Shown: positions 46,729 to 55,892 of the stretch, piece by piece
Position numbering within the stretch: position 1 is the stretch's first letter
Layout: every line of letters begins with the position of its first letter
Assembly (NCBI RefSeq): GCF_004123145.1
Contig: NZ_SDKC01000001.1
Span: 2,699,501 to 2,763,500 of the forward strand
Origin: Blautia faecicola
GTDB lineage: Bacteria; Bacillota; Clostridia; Lachnospirales; Lachnospiraceae
Length of the DNA stretch: 64,000 nucleotides
Direction of reading: 5' to 3'
Made by a program: the position numbers and the translations under genes
Notes under the pieces: model-generated
Databases searched by the model: none
Seen by the model: the letters and a program-made list of their open reading frames with translations, nothing else
Told to the model about the DNA's origin: nothing

Positions 46729-46824
46729 ATCGGTTCGAAACACGCGCTACATGTTCCGAACCGATATCACGGCAATCGTCAGTGTCTCATGTGATTGCAT
46801 GGACTTTGACTCGTTGCTCGCATA
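46729..46824. repeat. intergenic repeat family R3 copy A
   Basis: A hairpin ATCGGTTCGAAACA/TGTTCCGAACCGAT (46729-46765) followed by ATCACGGCA and, after a variable middle, GGACTTTGACTCGTTG. The same order of hairpin, ATCACGGCA and GGACTTTGGCTCGTTG occurs at 52854-53001. It adjoins the valS stop codon. Confidence 0.7.
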
Positions 46825-46826
46825 CC

Positions 46827-49472
46827 TTACCGCAGCTGTGCCAGTCTTTCTTTTACCTGTTCCATCATCTGTGTGTATTTTTCCAGTTTCCCTTTTTCCT
46901 CATCGATCTTAGCCTGTGGCGCTTTGCTGATGAAACGTTCGTTGCTCAGCATGCCGTTGACACGGGCTAATTCTTTTTCCAGACGTCCTTCTTCTTTTTC
47001 CAGACGCTGGATCTCTTTTTCAATATCTACCAGTTCCGCAAACGGGATGTAGATCACTGCCTGCGGGATCACTGCGGATACTGCGTCCTCTGCGATACCG
47101 CTCTTGTCGGTCTGTACCAGAACTTCGCTTGCAGATGCCAGTGTTGCAAAGAAGACTTTACCTTTTTCAAAGGTTTCTCTTACAGATGCATCTTCTGCCA
47201 CTACATATACGGTAGCTTTCTTGCTCGGTGGTACGTTCATCTCGGTACGCACGCCACGGATGCTTCTGACTGCCTCTTTGATCATCTCGACATCTTTTTC
47301 ATCCTGTTTGAAATCCCACTCGGTTTTCCATTCCGGCCAGGAAGCGATCATGATGGATTCTTCTTCCGGATCCAAAGTGCAGTAGATTTCCTCTGTGATA
47401 AACGGCATGTACGGATGCAGCAGTTTCAGTGCGCCGCCGAGAACCGTTTTCAGTGTCCACAATGCTGCTGCTTTTGTGGTATCCTCGTCATTGTACAGAC
47501 GCGGTTTTACCATCTCGATGTACCAGTCGCAGAATTCTTCCCAGATAAAGTCGTATACTTTCTGTACGGCAATACCCAGTTCGAATTTTTCCATGTTATC
47601 GGTCACATCTTTTGCCACATCGTTGAACTTACACAGGATCCATTTGTCTGCTGCTGTCAGTTCGGACAGATCCATGGAAGCCGGAACTTCTGCTTTTTCC
47701 AGGTTCATCATGATGAAACGGGAAGCGTTCCATACTTTGTTTGCGAAGTTTCTGCTGGATTCCACACGCTCCCAGTAGAAACGCATATCGTTACCAGGTG
47801 CATTACCGGTCATCAGAGTAAGACGCAGGGCGTCAGCGCCGTATTTGTCGATGACTTCCAGCGGATCGATACCGTTACCCAGGGATTTACTCATCTTTCT
47901 TCCCTGAGAATCTCTTACCAGACCGTGGATCAGTACATGATGGAACGGTGCTTTTCCGGTCTGTTCCAGAGCGGAGAATACCATACGGATTACCCAGAAG
48001 AAAATGATATCGTATCCGGTTACCAGTACGTCGGTCGGATAGAAGTATTCCATTTCTTCGGTGTTGTCCGGCCAGCCCAGTGTGGAGAATGGCCACAGTG
48101 CGGAGGAGAACCAGGTATCCAGGGTGTCTTCATCCTGATGGAAATGATTCTTTCCACATTTCGGGCAGATCTTCGGCATCTCTTTTGCCACTACGGTCTC
48201 GCCGCAGTCGTCACAGTAGTAAGCCGGGATTCTGTGTCCCCACCATAACTGTCGGGAGATACACCAGTCACGGATGTTTTCCAGCCAGTGCAGGTAAGTC
48301 TTGTCGAAACGTTCCGGAACAAACTGTAAATCGCCGTCTTTCAGGGTGTCGATCGCTGCTTTTGCCATCTCGTCCATCTTTACAAACCACTGCGGTTTGA
48401 TCATCGGCTCTACGGTTGTGCCGCAACGGTCATGGGTTCCTACGCTGTGGTTGTGCGGTACTACTTTTACCAGCAGTCCCAGATCTTCCAGATCTTTTAC
48501 CATTGCTTTTCTTGCTTCGTAGCGATCCATGCCTGCGTATTTTCCACCCAGATCGTTGATGGTTGCATCATCGTTCAGGATATTGATTTCTTCCAGGTTA
48601 TGACGTTTTCCTACTTCAAAGTCGTTCGGGTCATGTGCCGGTGTGATCTTTACACATCCGGTTCCGAACTCTTTGTCTACATACGCATCTGCGATCACCG
48701 GGATCTCACGGTCGGTCAGAGGCAGTTTCAGCATCTTTCCTACCAGATCTTTGTATCTGTCATCTTCCGGGTTTACTGCTACTGCGGTATCGCCGAGCAG
48801 CGTCTCCGGACGGGTTGTTGCGATCTCTACGAATTTTCCTTCTTCACCGACTACCGGGTAGTTGATGTGCCAGAAGAATCCGTCCTGATCCTCATGCTCT
48901 ACCTCTGCGTCAGAGATAGAAGTCTGGCATACCGGACACCAATTGATGATACGGGATCCTTTGTAGATATATCCTTTGTTATACAGGCGGATAAATACTT
49001 CCTGTACTGCCTTGGAGCATCCTTCGTCCATGGTGAAACGTTCTCTCTCCCAGTCAGCGGAAGCACCCAGTTTTTTCAGCTGGTTGATGATCTTTCCGCC
49101 GTACTCTTCTTTCCATGCCCAGGCATGTTTTAAGAATTCTTCTCTTCCGATCTCGTTTTTGTCGATGCCCTGCTCTTTTAATTTGTTGATAACCTTAACC
49201 TCTGTAGCGATCGCTGCATGGTCGGTTCCCGGCTGCCACAGTGCTTCGTAGCCCTGCATTCTCTTGAAACGAATCAGGATATCCTGCATGGTCTCATCCA
49301 GTGCATGACCCATATGCAGCTGTCCGGTTACGTTTGGCGGCGGCATAACAATGGTAAATGGTTTCTTTGCTTTGTTTACTTTTGCATGAAAATAGCCGCT
49401 GTCCAGCCATTTCTGGTATAAGCGGTCTTCGAGTCCTTTCGGATCGTAAGTCTTTGCCAGTTCTTTGCTCAT
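46827..49472 (-). CDS. valS: valyl-tRNA synthetase
   Basis: An 881-residue class I synthetase that charges tRNA-Val and edits threonine. Seen: the HIGH-type motif [16 protein letters not shown] near residue 45, the CP1 editing domain ([17 protein letters not shown]), a zinc-binding [17 protein letters not shown] stretch near residue 420, KMSKS in [11 protein letters not shown], and a C-terminal coiled-coil arm ([17 protein letters not shown]). It is preceded by a T-box leader. Confidence 0.98.
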   Translation of the reverse strand: MSKELAKTYDPKGLEDRLYQKWLDSGYFHAKVNKAKKPFTIVMPPPNVTGQLHMGHALDETMQDILIRFKRMQGYEALWQPGTDHAAIATEVKVINKLKEQGIDKNEIGREEFLKHAWAWKEEYGGKIINQLKKLGASADWERERFTMDEGCSKAVQEVFIRLYNKGYIYKGSRIINWCPVCQTSISDAEVEHEDQDGFFWHINYPVVGEEGKFVEIATTRPETLLGDTAVAVNPEDDRYKDLVGKMLKLPLTDREIPVIADAYVDKEFGTGCVKITPAHDPNDFEVGKRHNLEEINILNDDATINDLGGKYAGMDRYEARKAMVKDLEDLGLLVKVVPHNHSVGTHDRCGTTVEPMIKPQWFVKMDEMAKAAIDTLKDGDLQFVPERFDKTYLHWLENIRDWCISRQLWWGHRIPAYYCDDCGETVVAKEMPKICPKCGKNHFHQDEDTLDTWFSSALWPFSTLGWPDNTEEMEYFYPTDVLVTGYDIIFFWVIRMVFSALEQTGKAPFHHVLIHGLVRDSQGRKMSKSLGNGIDPLEVIDKYGADALRLTLMTGNAPGNDMRFYWERVESSRNFANKVWNASRFIMMNLEKAEVPASMDLSELTAADKWILCKFNDVAKDVTDNMEKFELGIAVQKVYDFIWEEFCDWYIEMVKPRLYNDEDTTKAAALWTLKTVLGGALKLLHPYMPFITEEIYCTLDPEEESIMIASWPEWKTEWDFKQDEKDVEMIKEAVRSIRGVRTEMNVPPSKKATVYVVAEDASVRETFEKGKVFFATLASASEVLVQTDKSGIAEDAVSAVIPQAVIYIPFAELVDIEKEIQRLEKEEGRLEKELARVNGMLSNERFISKAPQAKIDEEKGKLEKYTQMMEQVKERLAQLR

Positions 49473-49504
49473 GGTCGTCTCCTTTGTCTTTTTTGAAGAT
49501 TAGA

Positions 49505-49800
49505 AACGCCCTCCACTCAGACTCTCATCTGTGTGAAGGGCGAATGTCTCGCGTTACCACCTTGCTTATATGGAAATACAAAATCTCCATACATCTCATT
49601 ATCCGATAACGGGGATCAGCCGTGAAAGCTTACTGATTTTCTGCCTGAAAAACGTTCAGTCTTCCGGTTCCAAAGCTACCTTCGATATCGTCTGCCGGGG
49701 ACCTCTCTCAGCCACGAAGTTCCCTCTCTTTGCGGGGTACGGTATCTACTCCTCTTTGTCACTACCTTTTTCTGTTACCTGTTTTCAAAACAAATAAGGC
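49505..49800 (-). promoter_or_regulatory. T-box riboswitch leader of valS
   Basis: A 5' leader of about 320 bases with the T-box sequence AAGGTGGTAACGCG (49550-49564), stem I material including GAGGGAACTTCGTGGCTGAG, and a terminator hairpin whose arms are GCCCTTCACACAGA and TCTGAGTGGAGGGC (49508-49541). A GTA triplet in GAAGGTAGCTTTGG is the probable valine specifier. Known mechanism: uncharged tRNA binds and stabilises the antiterminator, turning valS on. Confidence 0.9.
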
Positions 49801-49807
49801 TGACATT

Positions 49808-49836
49808 ACTATAGTAGGCTTTTTTTCTTTTGTCAA
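49808..49836 (-). promoter_or_regulatory. sigma-A promoter for valS
   Basis: A consensus TTGACA, 17 bases, TATAGT on the minus strand, just before the T-box leader. Confidence 0.8.
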
Positions 49837-49844
49837 GTTTTTTG

Positions 49845-49966
49845 TTGATACCAGGATCAAAAGTTCGGGAATCTGACGCAAGCTTGCTTGCACGAAGATT
49901 TATGAACTTGGGATCCGCCAAAGCATTCGCAATCCGGTATCAAAGGGGCAAAATGCTTTTTGCCCC
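49845..49966. repeat. intergenic repeat family R4 copy A, with terminator of the beta-mannosidase gene
   Basis: TTGATACCAGGAT (49845-49857) and ATCCGGTATCAA (49932-49943) are inverted repeats around a 74-base centre with GCAAGCTTGC and TGAACTTGGGATCC. It is followed by a hairpin GGGGCAAAA/TTTTTGCCCC (49945-49966), which on the minus strand lies just after the GH2 gene and probably ends it. Parts recur at 58855-59003. Confidence 0.6.
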
Positions 49967-49974
49967 AACATCTT

Positions 49975-52506
49975 TTATCGAATATCGTAAACGCTTCGCA
50001 GGTTCAGACCGCCTGCCAGCTGCTCTTTTACCTGGTTCTCCCAGTCTGCCGGATCTTCCACTTTTCTGGATGCTTTGCCTAGGATCTTCACTCTCTTTTC
50101 TCCGGCATTCATGTCAAAATAGTTGTCGGACAGGATCAGATCTTCGGACGCATTCAGGATCTCCACGCCTTTCGCATATGCTTTCGCGCTGACTACGATC
50201 TCATCTCCCTCGATCCGGTAAGACAGCTGTGGATCCAGATAACGGAAATACTTCGGATAGGAGAAGATCGCACTGCCCTCGGAAATACAGGTATCGCCGT
50301 CCCATGCCTCGTAGCTTACATACTGACTGAACACATCCACATCCGGATATTCTTCTTTATCCAGCCATACACTCGAAAGTGCCGGTACGGTTACTTCCCG
50401 CTCCTCTGCCTTCACTGCGGATGCGTCCGCGTTTCGAAGTGCCCATTTTACCAGGATTTTCTTTTCTTCGAGTGTCTCATTCGTCACATTCAGGCGGATG
50501 GATTTTTCATATTCAAAATGCTCACGGTTCATATTTGCTTCCGCAGTCATCCAGTTTTGTTCCTCACAGGATACCATCACCGGTGCAAAGAACCGTTTTG
50601 CATAATAATGCAGGGCTTTCCATCTTCCCTCATAATCTACGGATGCCCAGGAAGCTACCGGCCAGCAGTCATTTAACTGCCAGTAGATTGCACCCATACA
50701 TCTGCCGCGGTTTCTTCTGAAATGTTCTACCCCGTACTTGATTGCTTCCGCCTGTAACATCTGGGAAGCATACAATAACGTGGTAAATTCGGTCGGATAG
50801 CGGAAGGTCTGCTGCAGATAATTCAGGATTTTTCCGTTTGCGCCTGCATTTCTCTGGTGTTTTTCCATGACATAAGAGAAAATGTTCCAGTCTGCCGGAT
50901 CATCGGTAAAAGTTTTGATCGTCTCAAAAGACGGGAAGGACTGGAAACCAAATTCACTTGCATAGCGGAAATAGTAATTCCGGTAATCCGAGAACGGCTT
51001 GTTGCCATGCCATACCTCCCAGTAATGCACATCTCCACGGTTCGGATCGGACGGATCATCGAAGCAGCCGCCTGAAGACGGGCTTGCCGGCCAGTAAAAC
51101 GTTTCCGGATCGTATTTCTTCAGAATCTCCGGAATCACGCGCTCGTACATGAAGAGATAATCGCGCACCTCGCTCGGTTTTGTTACCCACTCTCCCTGTT
51201 TTACAAATAGTTCCATCTCATTATTACCACACCACAGTCCCAGGGATGCGTGATGACGTAATCTTTTTACATTATCAATAAATTCTTCCCGGATATTTGC
51301 CTCAAAGTCCGGTGTCAGATCATAAACCGCACACGCAAACATAAAGTCCTGCCATACCATCAGTCCCAGTTCGTCACACAGATCATAGAACCAGTCTTCC
51401 GGATAGTAACCGCCGCCCCACACACGGACTGCGTTAAAGTTGGCTGCCTTACACTGTTCGAGCAGTTTTCTTGTAGTTTCCGGTGTCACACGACCCAGAA
51501 GATGATCTTCCGGGATATAATCGGCGCCCATCGCAAAGATGTCTTTTCCGTTGACCTGATGGGCAAAGCTCTCACCCCACTCGTCCGGATGAATATCCAT
51601 CGTCATCGTGCGAAGACCGATTTTTCTTGTCCAGCTGTCCACCGGCTGTCCGTCTTTTGCCAGCGTTACGTTCACTTCATATAATGGCTGTTCGCCCACA
51701 CCGTTTGGCCACCAGAGCTTCGGCTGTTCGATCACCAGATCCTCCGGGGTATCTTTTGCAGTGATCTTTGTACCATCCGGTGCTGTCACAGTTACTTCAT
51801 AGGTATAGCCATCTGCCTCTTTTCCCACCCGGATCTCTTTTCTGAGATCCTCTTTCGGGTTTCTGCTCACATCAAAATGCAGGGTTACTTTCCCCTCTTT
51901 GTGTTCCTGACGGATATATACACTGTCGATTCTGCCTTCGGTCATCGTCAGCAGATACACCGGGCGGAAGATTCCTGCATCCGGCAGATGCGCACCCCAG
52001 TCCCATCCGAACATACAGTGTGCTTTGCGGATATGCACAAAGCCATCCATCGCATCTTCACTTCCGTGTGTCGGCTGTTTTTCGTAAGCTTCTTTAATAT
52101 ATTCCAGCGGAGAATGGAAATACACACGCAGGATATTTTCTCCTGCTTTCACCTTTCCTGTCACATCAAACTCCCAGGTTCTGTGCATGTTATAGGTGTT
52201 GCCGATCTTTTCTTCGTTCAGGTAAACATCGCAGATCGTGTCCAGTCCTTCAAAACGAAGCCACTGTTTTTCGCCTGCCTGTGCTTCGACTCCCTCGAAT
52301 ACGGTCTCGTACTCGTAATCTTTTTCCATCAGATCCAGAGCCTTGTATTCATTGTCCTTCCAGAACGGATCTTCCATCTGTCCGTTTCTCAACAGATCCG
52401 TATAGACAGTTCCCGGAACCTGCGCCGGATACCACTGCACATCGCCCGCAGTATGCATCTTCCATACCGTTGTAAACGGCTGTTTTTTCGTTGTAAAACC
52501 CTCCAT
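49975..52506 (-). CDS. beta-mannosidase, GH2
   Basis: An 843-residue glycoside hydrolase family 2 enzyme that removes mannose from mannan oligosaccharides or N-glycan cores. Seen: N-terminal jelly-roll sugar-binding domain, HCMFGWDWGAHLPDAGIFRPVYL near residue 165, immunoglobulin-like domain, and a TIM barrel with NAVRVWGGGYY, the acid/base Glu in WCGNNEME, and the nucleophile in ASEFGFQS. No signal peptide, so intracellular. GGAGG precedes the ATG. Monocistronic. Confidence 0.95.
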   Translation of the reverse strand: MEGFTTKKQPFTTVWKMHTAGDVQWYPAQVPGTVYTDLLRNGQMEDPFWKDNEYKALDLMEKDYEYETVFEGVEAQAGEKQWLRFEGLDTICDVYLNEEKIGNTYNMHRTWEFDVTGKVKAGENILRVYFHSPLEYIKEAYEKQPTHGSEDAMDGFVHIRKAHCMFGWDWGAHLPDAGIFRPVYLLTMTEGRIDSVYIRQEHKEGKVTLHFDVSRNPKEDLRKEIRVGKEADGYTYEVTVTAPDGTKITAKDTPEDLVIEQPKLWWPNGVGEQPLYEVNVTLAKDGQPVDSWTRKIGLRTMTMDIHPDEWGESFAHQVNGKDIFAMGADYIPEDHLLGRVTPETTRKLLEQCKAANFNAVRVWGGGYYPEDWFYDLCDELGLMVWQDFMFACAVYDLTPDFEANIREEFIDNVKRLRHHASLGLWCGNNEMELFVKQGEWVTKPSEVRDYLFMYERVIPEILKKYDPETFYWPASPSSGGCFDDPSDPNRGDVHYWEVWHGNKPFSDYRNYYFRYASEFGFQSFPSFETIKTFTDDPADWNIFSYVMEKHQRNAGANGKILNYLQQTFRYPTEFTTLLYASQMLQAEAIKYGVEHFRRNRGRCMGAIYWQLNDCWPVASWASVDYEGRWKALHYYAKRFFAPVMVSCEEQNWMTAEANMNREHFEYEKSIRLNVTNETLEEKKILVKWALRNADASAVKAEEREVTVPALSSVWLDKEEYPDVDVFSQYVSYEAWDGDTCISEGSAIFSYPKYFRYLDPQLSYRIEGDEIVVSAKAYAKGVEILNASEDLILSDNYFDMNAGEKRVKILGKASRKVEDPADWENQVKEQLAGGLNLRSVYDIR

Positions 52507-52671
52507 ATTACGCCTCCATTTATATTTTTCTGTAGCTGTTTTTTCCAGTTACTTTTCTCCCTCAGTGTACCATGAAGTTCCGGTGCTTTCAATTGCAAAA
52601 AGTTATTTCTACATGCAAGTATGTTGAACGTGCAACGAGATAAAATATGCTTCGCGAATTTTGCTCACGTA

Positions 52672-52695
52672 AAAAAAGAAGCCCTTGCGGGCTTC
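52672..52695 (-). terminator. strong intrinsic terminator
   Basis: GAAGCCC, GCAA loop, GGGCTTC, then TTTTTTT on the minus strand. No protein gene lies immediately upstream; it ends the candidate small RNA. Confidence 0.85.
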
Positions 52696-52819
52696 CCTTC
52701 TCAAGGCCAACCGGATGAAACTGCTCTGCTCCTGCACAAGATCCAAGAGGAATCTATATCACTTGGTTGCGGAGGTAAATGATACAGTAGATCCACAGAA
52801 CCAGAGTTCCGTTCATCCC
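52672..52819 (-). ncRNA. candidate structured small RNA (6S-like rod)
   Basis: About 150 bases between a promoter-like pair (TTGACT, 17 bases, ATTAAA) and a strong terminator, with no ORF. On the minus strand GGGATGAA pairs with TTCATCC, GAACTCTG with CAGAGCAGTTTC, and TCTACTGTATCA with TGATATAGA, giving a rod with internal bubbles. 6S RNA has this form, but I see no diagnostic primary motif, so identity is open. It does not match SRP RNA, tmRNA or RNase P RNA. Confidence 0.4.
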
Positions 52820-52824
52820 TGTCG

Positions 52825-52853
52825 TTTAATCGTGCATAAATTCAAATAGTCAA
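52825..52853 (-). promoter_or_regulatory. putative promoter of the small RNA
   Basis: TTGACT, 17 bases, ATTAAA on the minus strand. The -10 is a weak match. It abuts the R3 repeat copy B. Confidence 0.4.
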
Positions 52854-53001
52854 GGTCTCGAAACACTACGCTCCTGTTTCGACCATTCCATAAGTTCGCA
52901 TTTTTTGCAAGCAGAAGAAACTTGCTTCACAAGTTCCTTCTGCTATCACGGCAGTCACCAAGTTCTCACGTAAACGTGGACTTTGGCTCGTTGTCCGCGT
53001 A
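52854..53001. repeat. intergenic repeat family R3 copy B
   Basis: A first hairpin GGTCTCGAAACA/TGTTTCGACC, an extra 60-base block with hairpin GCAGAAG..ACTTG/CAAGTTCCTTCTGC not present in copy A, then ATCACGGCA and GGACTTTGGCTCGTTG as in copy A. No coding capacity. Confidence 0.65.
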
Positions 53002-53005
53002 AAAA

Positions 53006-53038
53006 AGATGTCTTTTCCCCGACAGAAAGTTGACATCT
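53006..53038 (-). terminator. terminator downstream of the cobalamin riboswitch
   Basis: AGATGTC/GACATCT stem with a 18-base loop and TTTTTT on the minus strand, about 47 bases past the aptamer. This is a plausible expression platform. Confidence 0.7.
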
Positions 53039-53084
53039 CTTTTTTTCAAACAGGATGTAAAACTTTACTCGGAAGCTTTAACCT

Positions 53085-53262
53085 TACGACATACAAGCAG
53101 GTTTCCTGACTTACAGATCAACAGTCGGCCCTCCTTCTCATACCTTGCGGTACAATGGATCCTACCGGGCTCTCCTCCCTGATTACAGTGACCGGATCGC
53201 ACAGGATTCTCACCTGAATTCCCTCTCTCACCGGCAAACTTTGTTTGCAGATGCACTTGATA
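53085..53262 (-). promoter_or_regulatory. cobalamin (B12) riboswitch, no target gene downstream
   Basis: On the minus strand the sequence has the class hallmarks in order: GCCGGTGAGAGAGGGAA, GGTGAGAATCC, GTCACTGTAAT, GAGGAGAGCCCGGTAG, and the 3' B12-box-like AAGTCAGGAAACCTGC. A promoter with TTGACA/TAATAT (17-base spacer) lies at 53290-53318 and a terminator follows at 53006-53038. Known: adenosylcobalamin binding represses transport or synthesis genes. No such gene follows: the next is beta-mannosidase at 52506. Confidence 0.88.
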
Positions 53263-53289
53263 TGTTACTATGGAATTTATACAAGAACT

Positions 53290-53318
53290 ATATTAACACT
53301 TTGTTACTTTCCTGTCAA
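53290..53318 (-). promoter_or_regulatory. sigma-A promoter of the riboswitch transcript
   Basis: TTGACA, 17 bases, TAATAT on the minus strand, immediately before the cobalamin aptamer. Confidence 0.7.
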
Positions 53319-53404
53319 TACTCCGTTAGGAATGACTTATTCCTTTTATTCATGGATTGATAGATAATAGTATCAAAATCTCATCAAAATGCATCCCGGG
53401 AAAG

Positions 53405-54016
53405 CTACGGCCGCATCGCCAGCACTGCCCCCGCCGGAGCTGTAATTCCTGCTCCCTGGTTCGGATGCAGAATCGAATAGCAGACATCGATCAGAAAAAG
53501 CGCGAGCAAAAGAAATGCAATAATTTCCTCGTTTCTGCCCTCTTTTTTTCCAAGCCACTGATTAAATCTCGGTGCGATCCAGTACACGATGGTAAGTCCG
53601 CCGGTTCCGAAGATCAGAAGTCCGATCAGACTGACTCTTCCCTGAATCTGAAAGGTATATTCCCGGTAATCCCACCAGCGGGTATGCCAGATCGTCTCCA
53701 GCGCCCAGCCGGTCAGGTATTCGATCGTTCCGCACACCAGCATGATCATAAAAAATAATTTCCCCGGCCGCTCAAAAAAATGCCGCAGTACCAGCAGGAT
53801 CATCACACCGCCCACGCCATAGATCGGAAGCCACGGTCCGAACAGCATGCCACGGTTGATAAAACGGTGATCGATCACCAGATGATATCCCACTTCCCAG
53901 CACCATCCGATAAAAGAAAAGAAAAAGAACAGAAAGATCAGGGAAAGCGGCGAATAGCTCTCCGCTGCCGACCTTTTCACATCCTGTTGCATCCACTGTC
54001 TGTATACCGCTCTCAT
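53405..54016 (-). CDS. putative ABC-transporter type IV membrane protein
   Basis: A 203-residue membrane protein of the family named 'putative ABC-transporter type IV', which has no proven transport function. Seen: six hydrophobic segments, the hallmark FSFIGWCWEVGYHLV with RFINRGMLFGPWLPIYGVGG, and TIEYLTGWALETIWHTRWWDY. The ATG at 54016 has AAGGAGG upstream; the frame opens at 54046. The family often sits near stress or envelope genes. Monocistronic here. Confidence 0.85.
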   Translation of the reverse strand: MRAVYRQWMQQDVKRSAAESYSPLSLIFLFFFFSFIGWCWEVGYHLVIDHRFINRGMLFGPWLPIYGVGGVMILLVLRHFFERPGKLFFMIMLVCGTIEYLTGWALETIWHTRWWDYREYTFQIQGRVSLIGLLIFGTGGLTIVYWIAPRFNQWLGKKEGRNEEIIAFLLLALFLIDVCYSILHPNQGAGITAPAGAVLAMRP

Positions 54017-54152
54017 TCTGATATCCTCCTTTTTCTGTATTTTCACTGTCTTTAGGATACCCGAATACTTTTGATATTAGTGAAAGGAAAACAAAAGAAT
54101 TTCTGAAGAAAACAGGAAGAATTTTTTACATAGCATCAATTTTCTTCAAAGT

Positions 54153-54202
54153 AAAAATATCCGGAAGAGAACACGGAACCTTTCCATGTCTCTCCGGATA
54201 TT
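54153..54202 (-). terminator. terminator of the GGDEF gene
   Basis: TATCCGGAAGAGA pairs with TCTCTCCGGATA, followed on the minus strand by TTTTTAC, eight bases past the stop. Confidence 0.8.
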
Positions 54203-54209
54203 CTTATGC

Positions 54210-55595
54210 TTATTCTTCTGTTTCTTTTTCTCCATAGAAACCACATCCGTGTTTTCCATGTTCTTTGATCTGATACAGTGCTTTATCGGCATCTTTGAAA
54301 ATGCTTTCGCCCGGGTTTTCCCGGTCGGAAAATGCAACGCCCACGCTTAACGACACTGCCGGAAGTCCGTCTGTCGGTTCCGAGAGTTCCTGATTCACTG
54401 CGGTAATTTTTTCCTGAATCGTATATTTCAGATCACTGGTCATCTCGACCAGCACAATGGCGAATTCATCGCCACCGATTCTGCATACATAGTCTACGCT
54501 ACGGAATGCACTCTTTAAAAGACTCGATACTTTTTTCAGTATCGCATCACCGGTTGCATGTCCATAGGTATCGTTGACGGATTTGAAGATATCCACATCC
54601 ACCAGAATCATCGCAAATGGTGCATCGCCTTTTTCATAAATTGCCAGAATTTTTTCAAAAGATCCTTTGTTTAAAAGGTCTGTCATCGCATCATGCTCCG
54701 CCTGGTGACGGATCAGCCACTGTGTCTCCTGATTTTCCTCATAAACCTGATTGTACGTAATAGCCAGGTTCTGTAATTCTTCTGCTCCAACTACAGGGAA
54801 AATCTCGCCACGCAGAATACTCTCATTATAACGAATCAGCGGTTTCACAACCAGCCAGCGCATCACGATACTGTCTAAAAGAAGCAGTGCGATCACGATC
54901 ACGATTCCGATCTCCAGTTTCAGATAAATATCTGAAAAAATGCTGGTTGCCCGTCCCTGTCGATTTTGTGTTTTCGTGGTCAGGCTCGCCATACAATCCG
55001 ATACGTGATCCTGGATTTCTGTTTTCATTCTCTGATACTCGGTATCGCAGACCAGATTCTGCGCTGTTTTTATCTGCTCCTGTGCAGTAAGCGCAAGATC
55101 TTCATCGGAAATCGTTGTTTCCTGCAATTCTTCTTCTAACTGTGTCTCTTCTTCTCCATTCGCCAGCGCGATCAGTTTCATCGAGTAATATTCCCGCTCC
55201 ATAAGCTCACTGGAATAATTCTGCGCCGTCTGCAGCGTCTCAAAGGTATCTGTTCCGTCAAAATACTGCCGGAGTTTCTCCAGAGCGGTTTCCCGTCTCT
55301 TCGTTCCATCCGCCTCCTGAAAATACGCTTCCCGGTACTGTGTATCCCCTGTCATCGCATACAGCCGCACCTGCTCGGTCAGATAATCGGAACCATCCTG
55401 CAACTGCTTCGCTGCCTTCTCACAGACAATATACTGATCCGTAGCCTCTCTCAACTCCCGAAACTCCTGTGCCCCTTTGACACAGACAAACGTAAATAAA
55501 ATCGTCAGAAAAATGGTAATCCCCATCCCCCAGGCACTCACCCTCCGAATCCAGACCTTTCTCTTCAATGCATCACGCTTCTTTCCAAAAAACAT
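54210..55595 (-). CDS. membrane-bound diguanylate cyclase (GGDEF)
   Basis: A 461-residue protein that should make the second messenger cyclic-di-GMP. Seen: TM1 near residues 20-40, an extracytoplasmic helical sensor of about 190 residues (coiled, CHASE3- or Tar-like by appearance), TM2 near residues 230-250, a linker, and a GGDEF domain with MTDLLNKGSFEKI, VDVDIFKSVNDTYGHATGD and an intact RIGGDEFAIVL. No inhibitory-site RxxD is evident at the expected position. The ATG at 55595 is chosen over a GTG at 55616. Confidence 0.92.
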   Translation of the reverse strand: MFFGKKRDALKRKVWIRRVSAWGMGITIFLTILFTFVCVKGAQEFRELREATDQYIVCEKAAKQLQDGSDYLTEQVRLYAMTGDTQYREAYFQEADGTKRRETALEKLRQYFDGTDTFETLQTAQNYSSELMEREYYSMKLIALANGEEETQLEEELQETTISDEDLALTAQEQIKTAQNLVCDTEYQRMKTEIQDHVSDCMASLTTKTQNRQGRATSIFSDIYLKLEIGIVIVIALLLLDSIVMRWLVVKPLIRYNESILRGEIFPVVGAEELQNLAITYNQVYEENQETQWLIRHQAEHDAMTDLLNKGSFEKILAIYEKGDAPFAMILVDVDIFKSVNDTYGHATGDAILKKVSSLLKSAFRSVDYVCRIGGDEFAIVLVEMTSDLKYTIQEKITAVNQELSEPTDGLPAVSLSVGVAFSDRENPGESIFKDADKALYQIKEHGKHGCGFYGEKETEE

Positions 55596-55728
55596 TTCTA
55601 CCCGTAATCCTACCACTTCTCCACACTGCTACGCAACCATTCTTCAACATTTTCTCCTCAATTTCCCTTCCAACCATCTTCCTCTCTCTTATTTCATCTC
55701 TCTTATCTCATTTCCGTTTCCAATCTCA

Positions 55729-55831
55729 GCCGCTGCTCGGGGAAAGCCAGGGACAACAGACACTTTGTGGGCGGCTAGCTCAAAACGCCCCTGCCCACGT
55801 CTGCTGTTCCTGGCTTTCCCCGAGCGGCGGC
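55729..55831. repeat. palindromic element, hairpin family R1 copy B
   Basis: A 103-bp palindrome between two genes. GCTCGGGGAAAGCCAGG (55735-55751) pairs perfectly with 55809-55825. Then GGGACAACAGAC pairs with GTCTGCTGTTCC, an unpaired ACTTT follows, and GTGGGC pairs with GCCCAC around GGCTAGCTCAAAAC. The unpaired ACTTT and the GTGGGC/GGCTAGCTCAAA/GCCCAC tip are shared with the element at 17477-17689, while the stem sequence is unrelated. Confidence 0.8.
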
Positions 55832-55848
55832 ATCCGTCAAACGACCAC

Positions 55849-55885
55849 AAAAAAAGAAGCACCCCCACTTCTCGCAGGAATGCCT
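55849..55885 (-). terminator. terminator after the DUF4250 gene
   Basis: AGGCATTCC pairs with GGGGGTGCTT using some G-U pairs, followed on the minus strand by TTTTTTTG. It begins within eight bases of the DUF4250 stop. Confidence 0.65.
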
Positions 55886-55892
55886 CTCCCTT

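Noticed and set aside
52672-52819. SRP RNA, tmRNA or RNase P RNA for the small transcript
   Set aside because: The conserved SRP GGAAGG-type loop, the tmRNA acceptor end and RNase P core motifs are missing.
53065-53256. 63-residue ORF on the minus strand
   Set aside because: It covers the cobalamin riboswitch aptamer; the open frame is a by-product of the RNA sequence and lacks a ribosome binding site.
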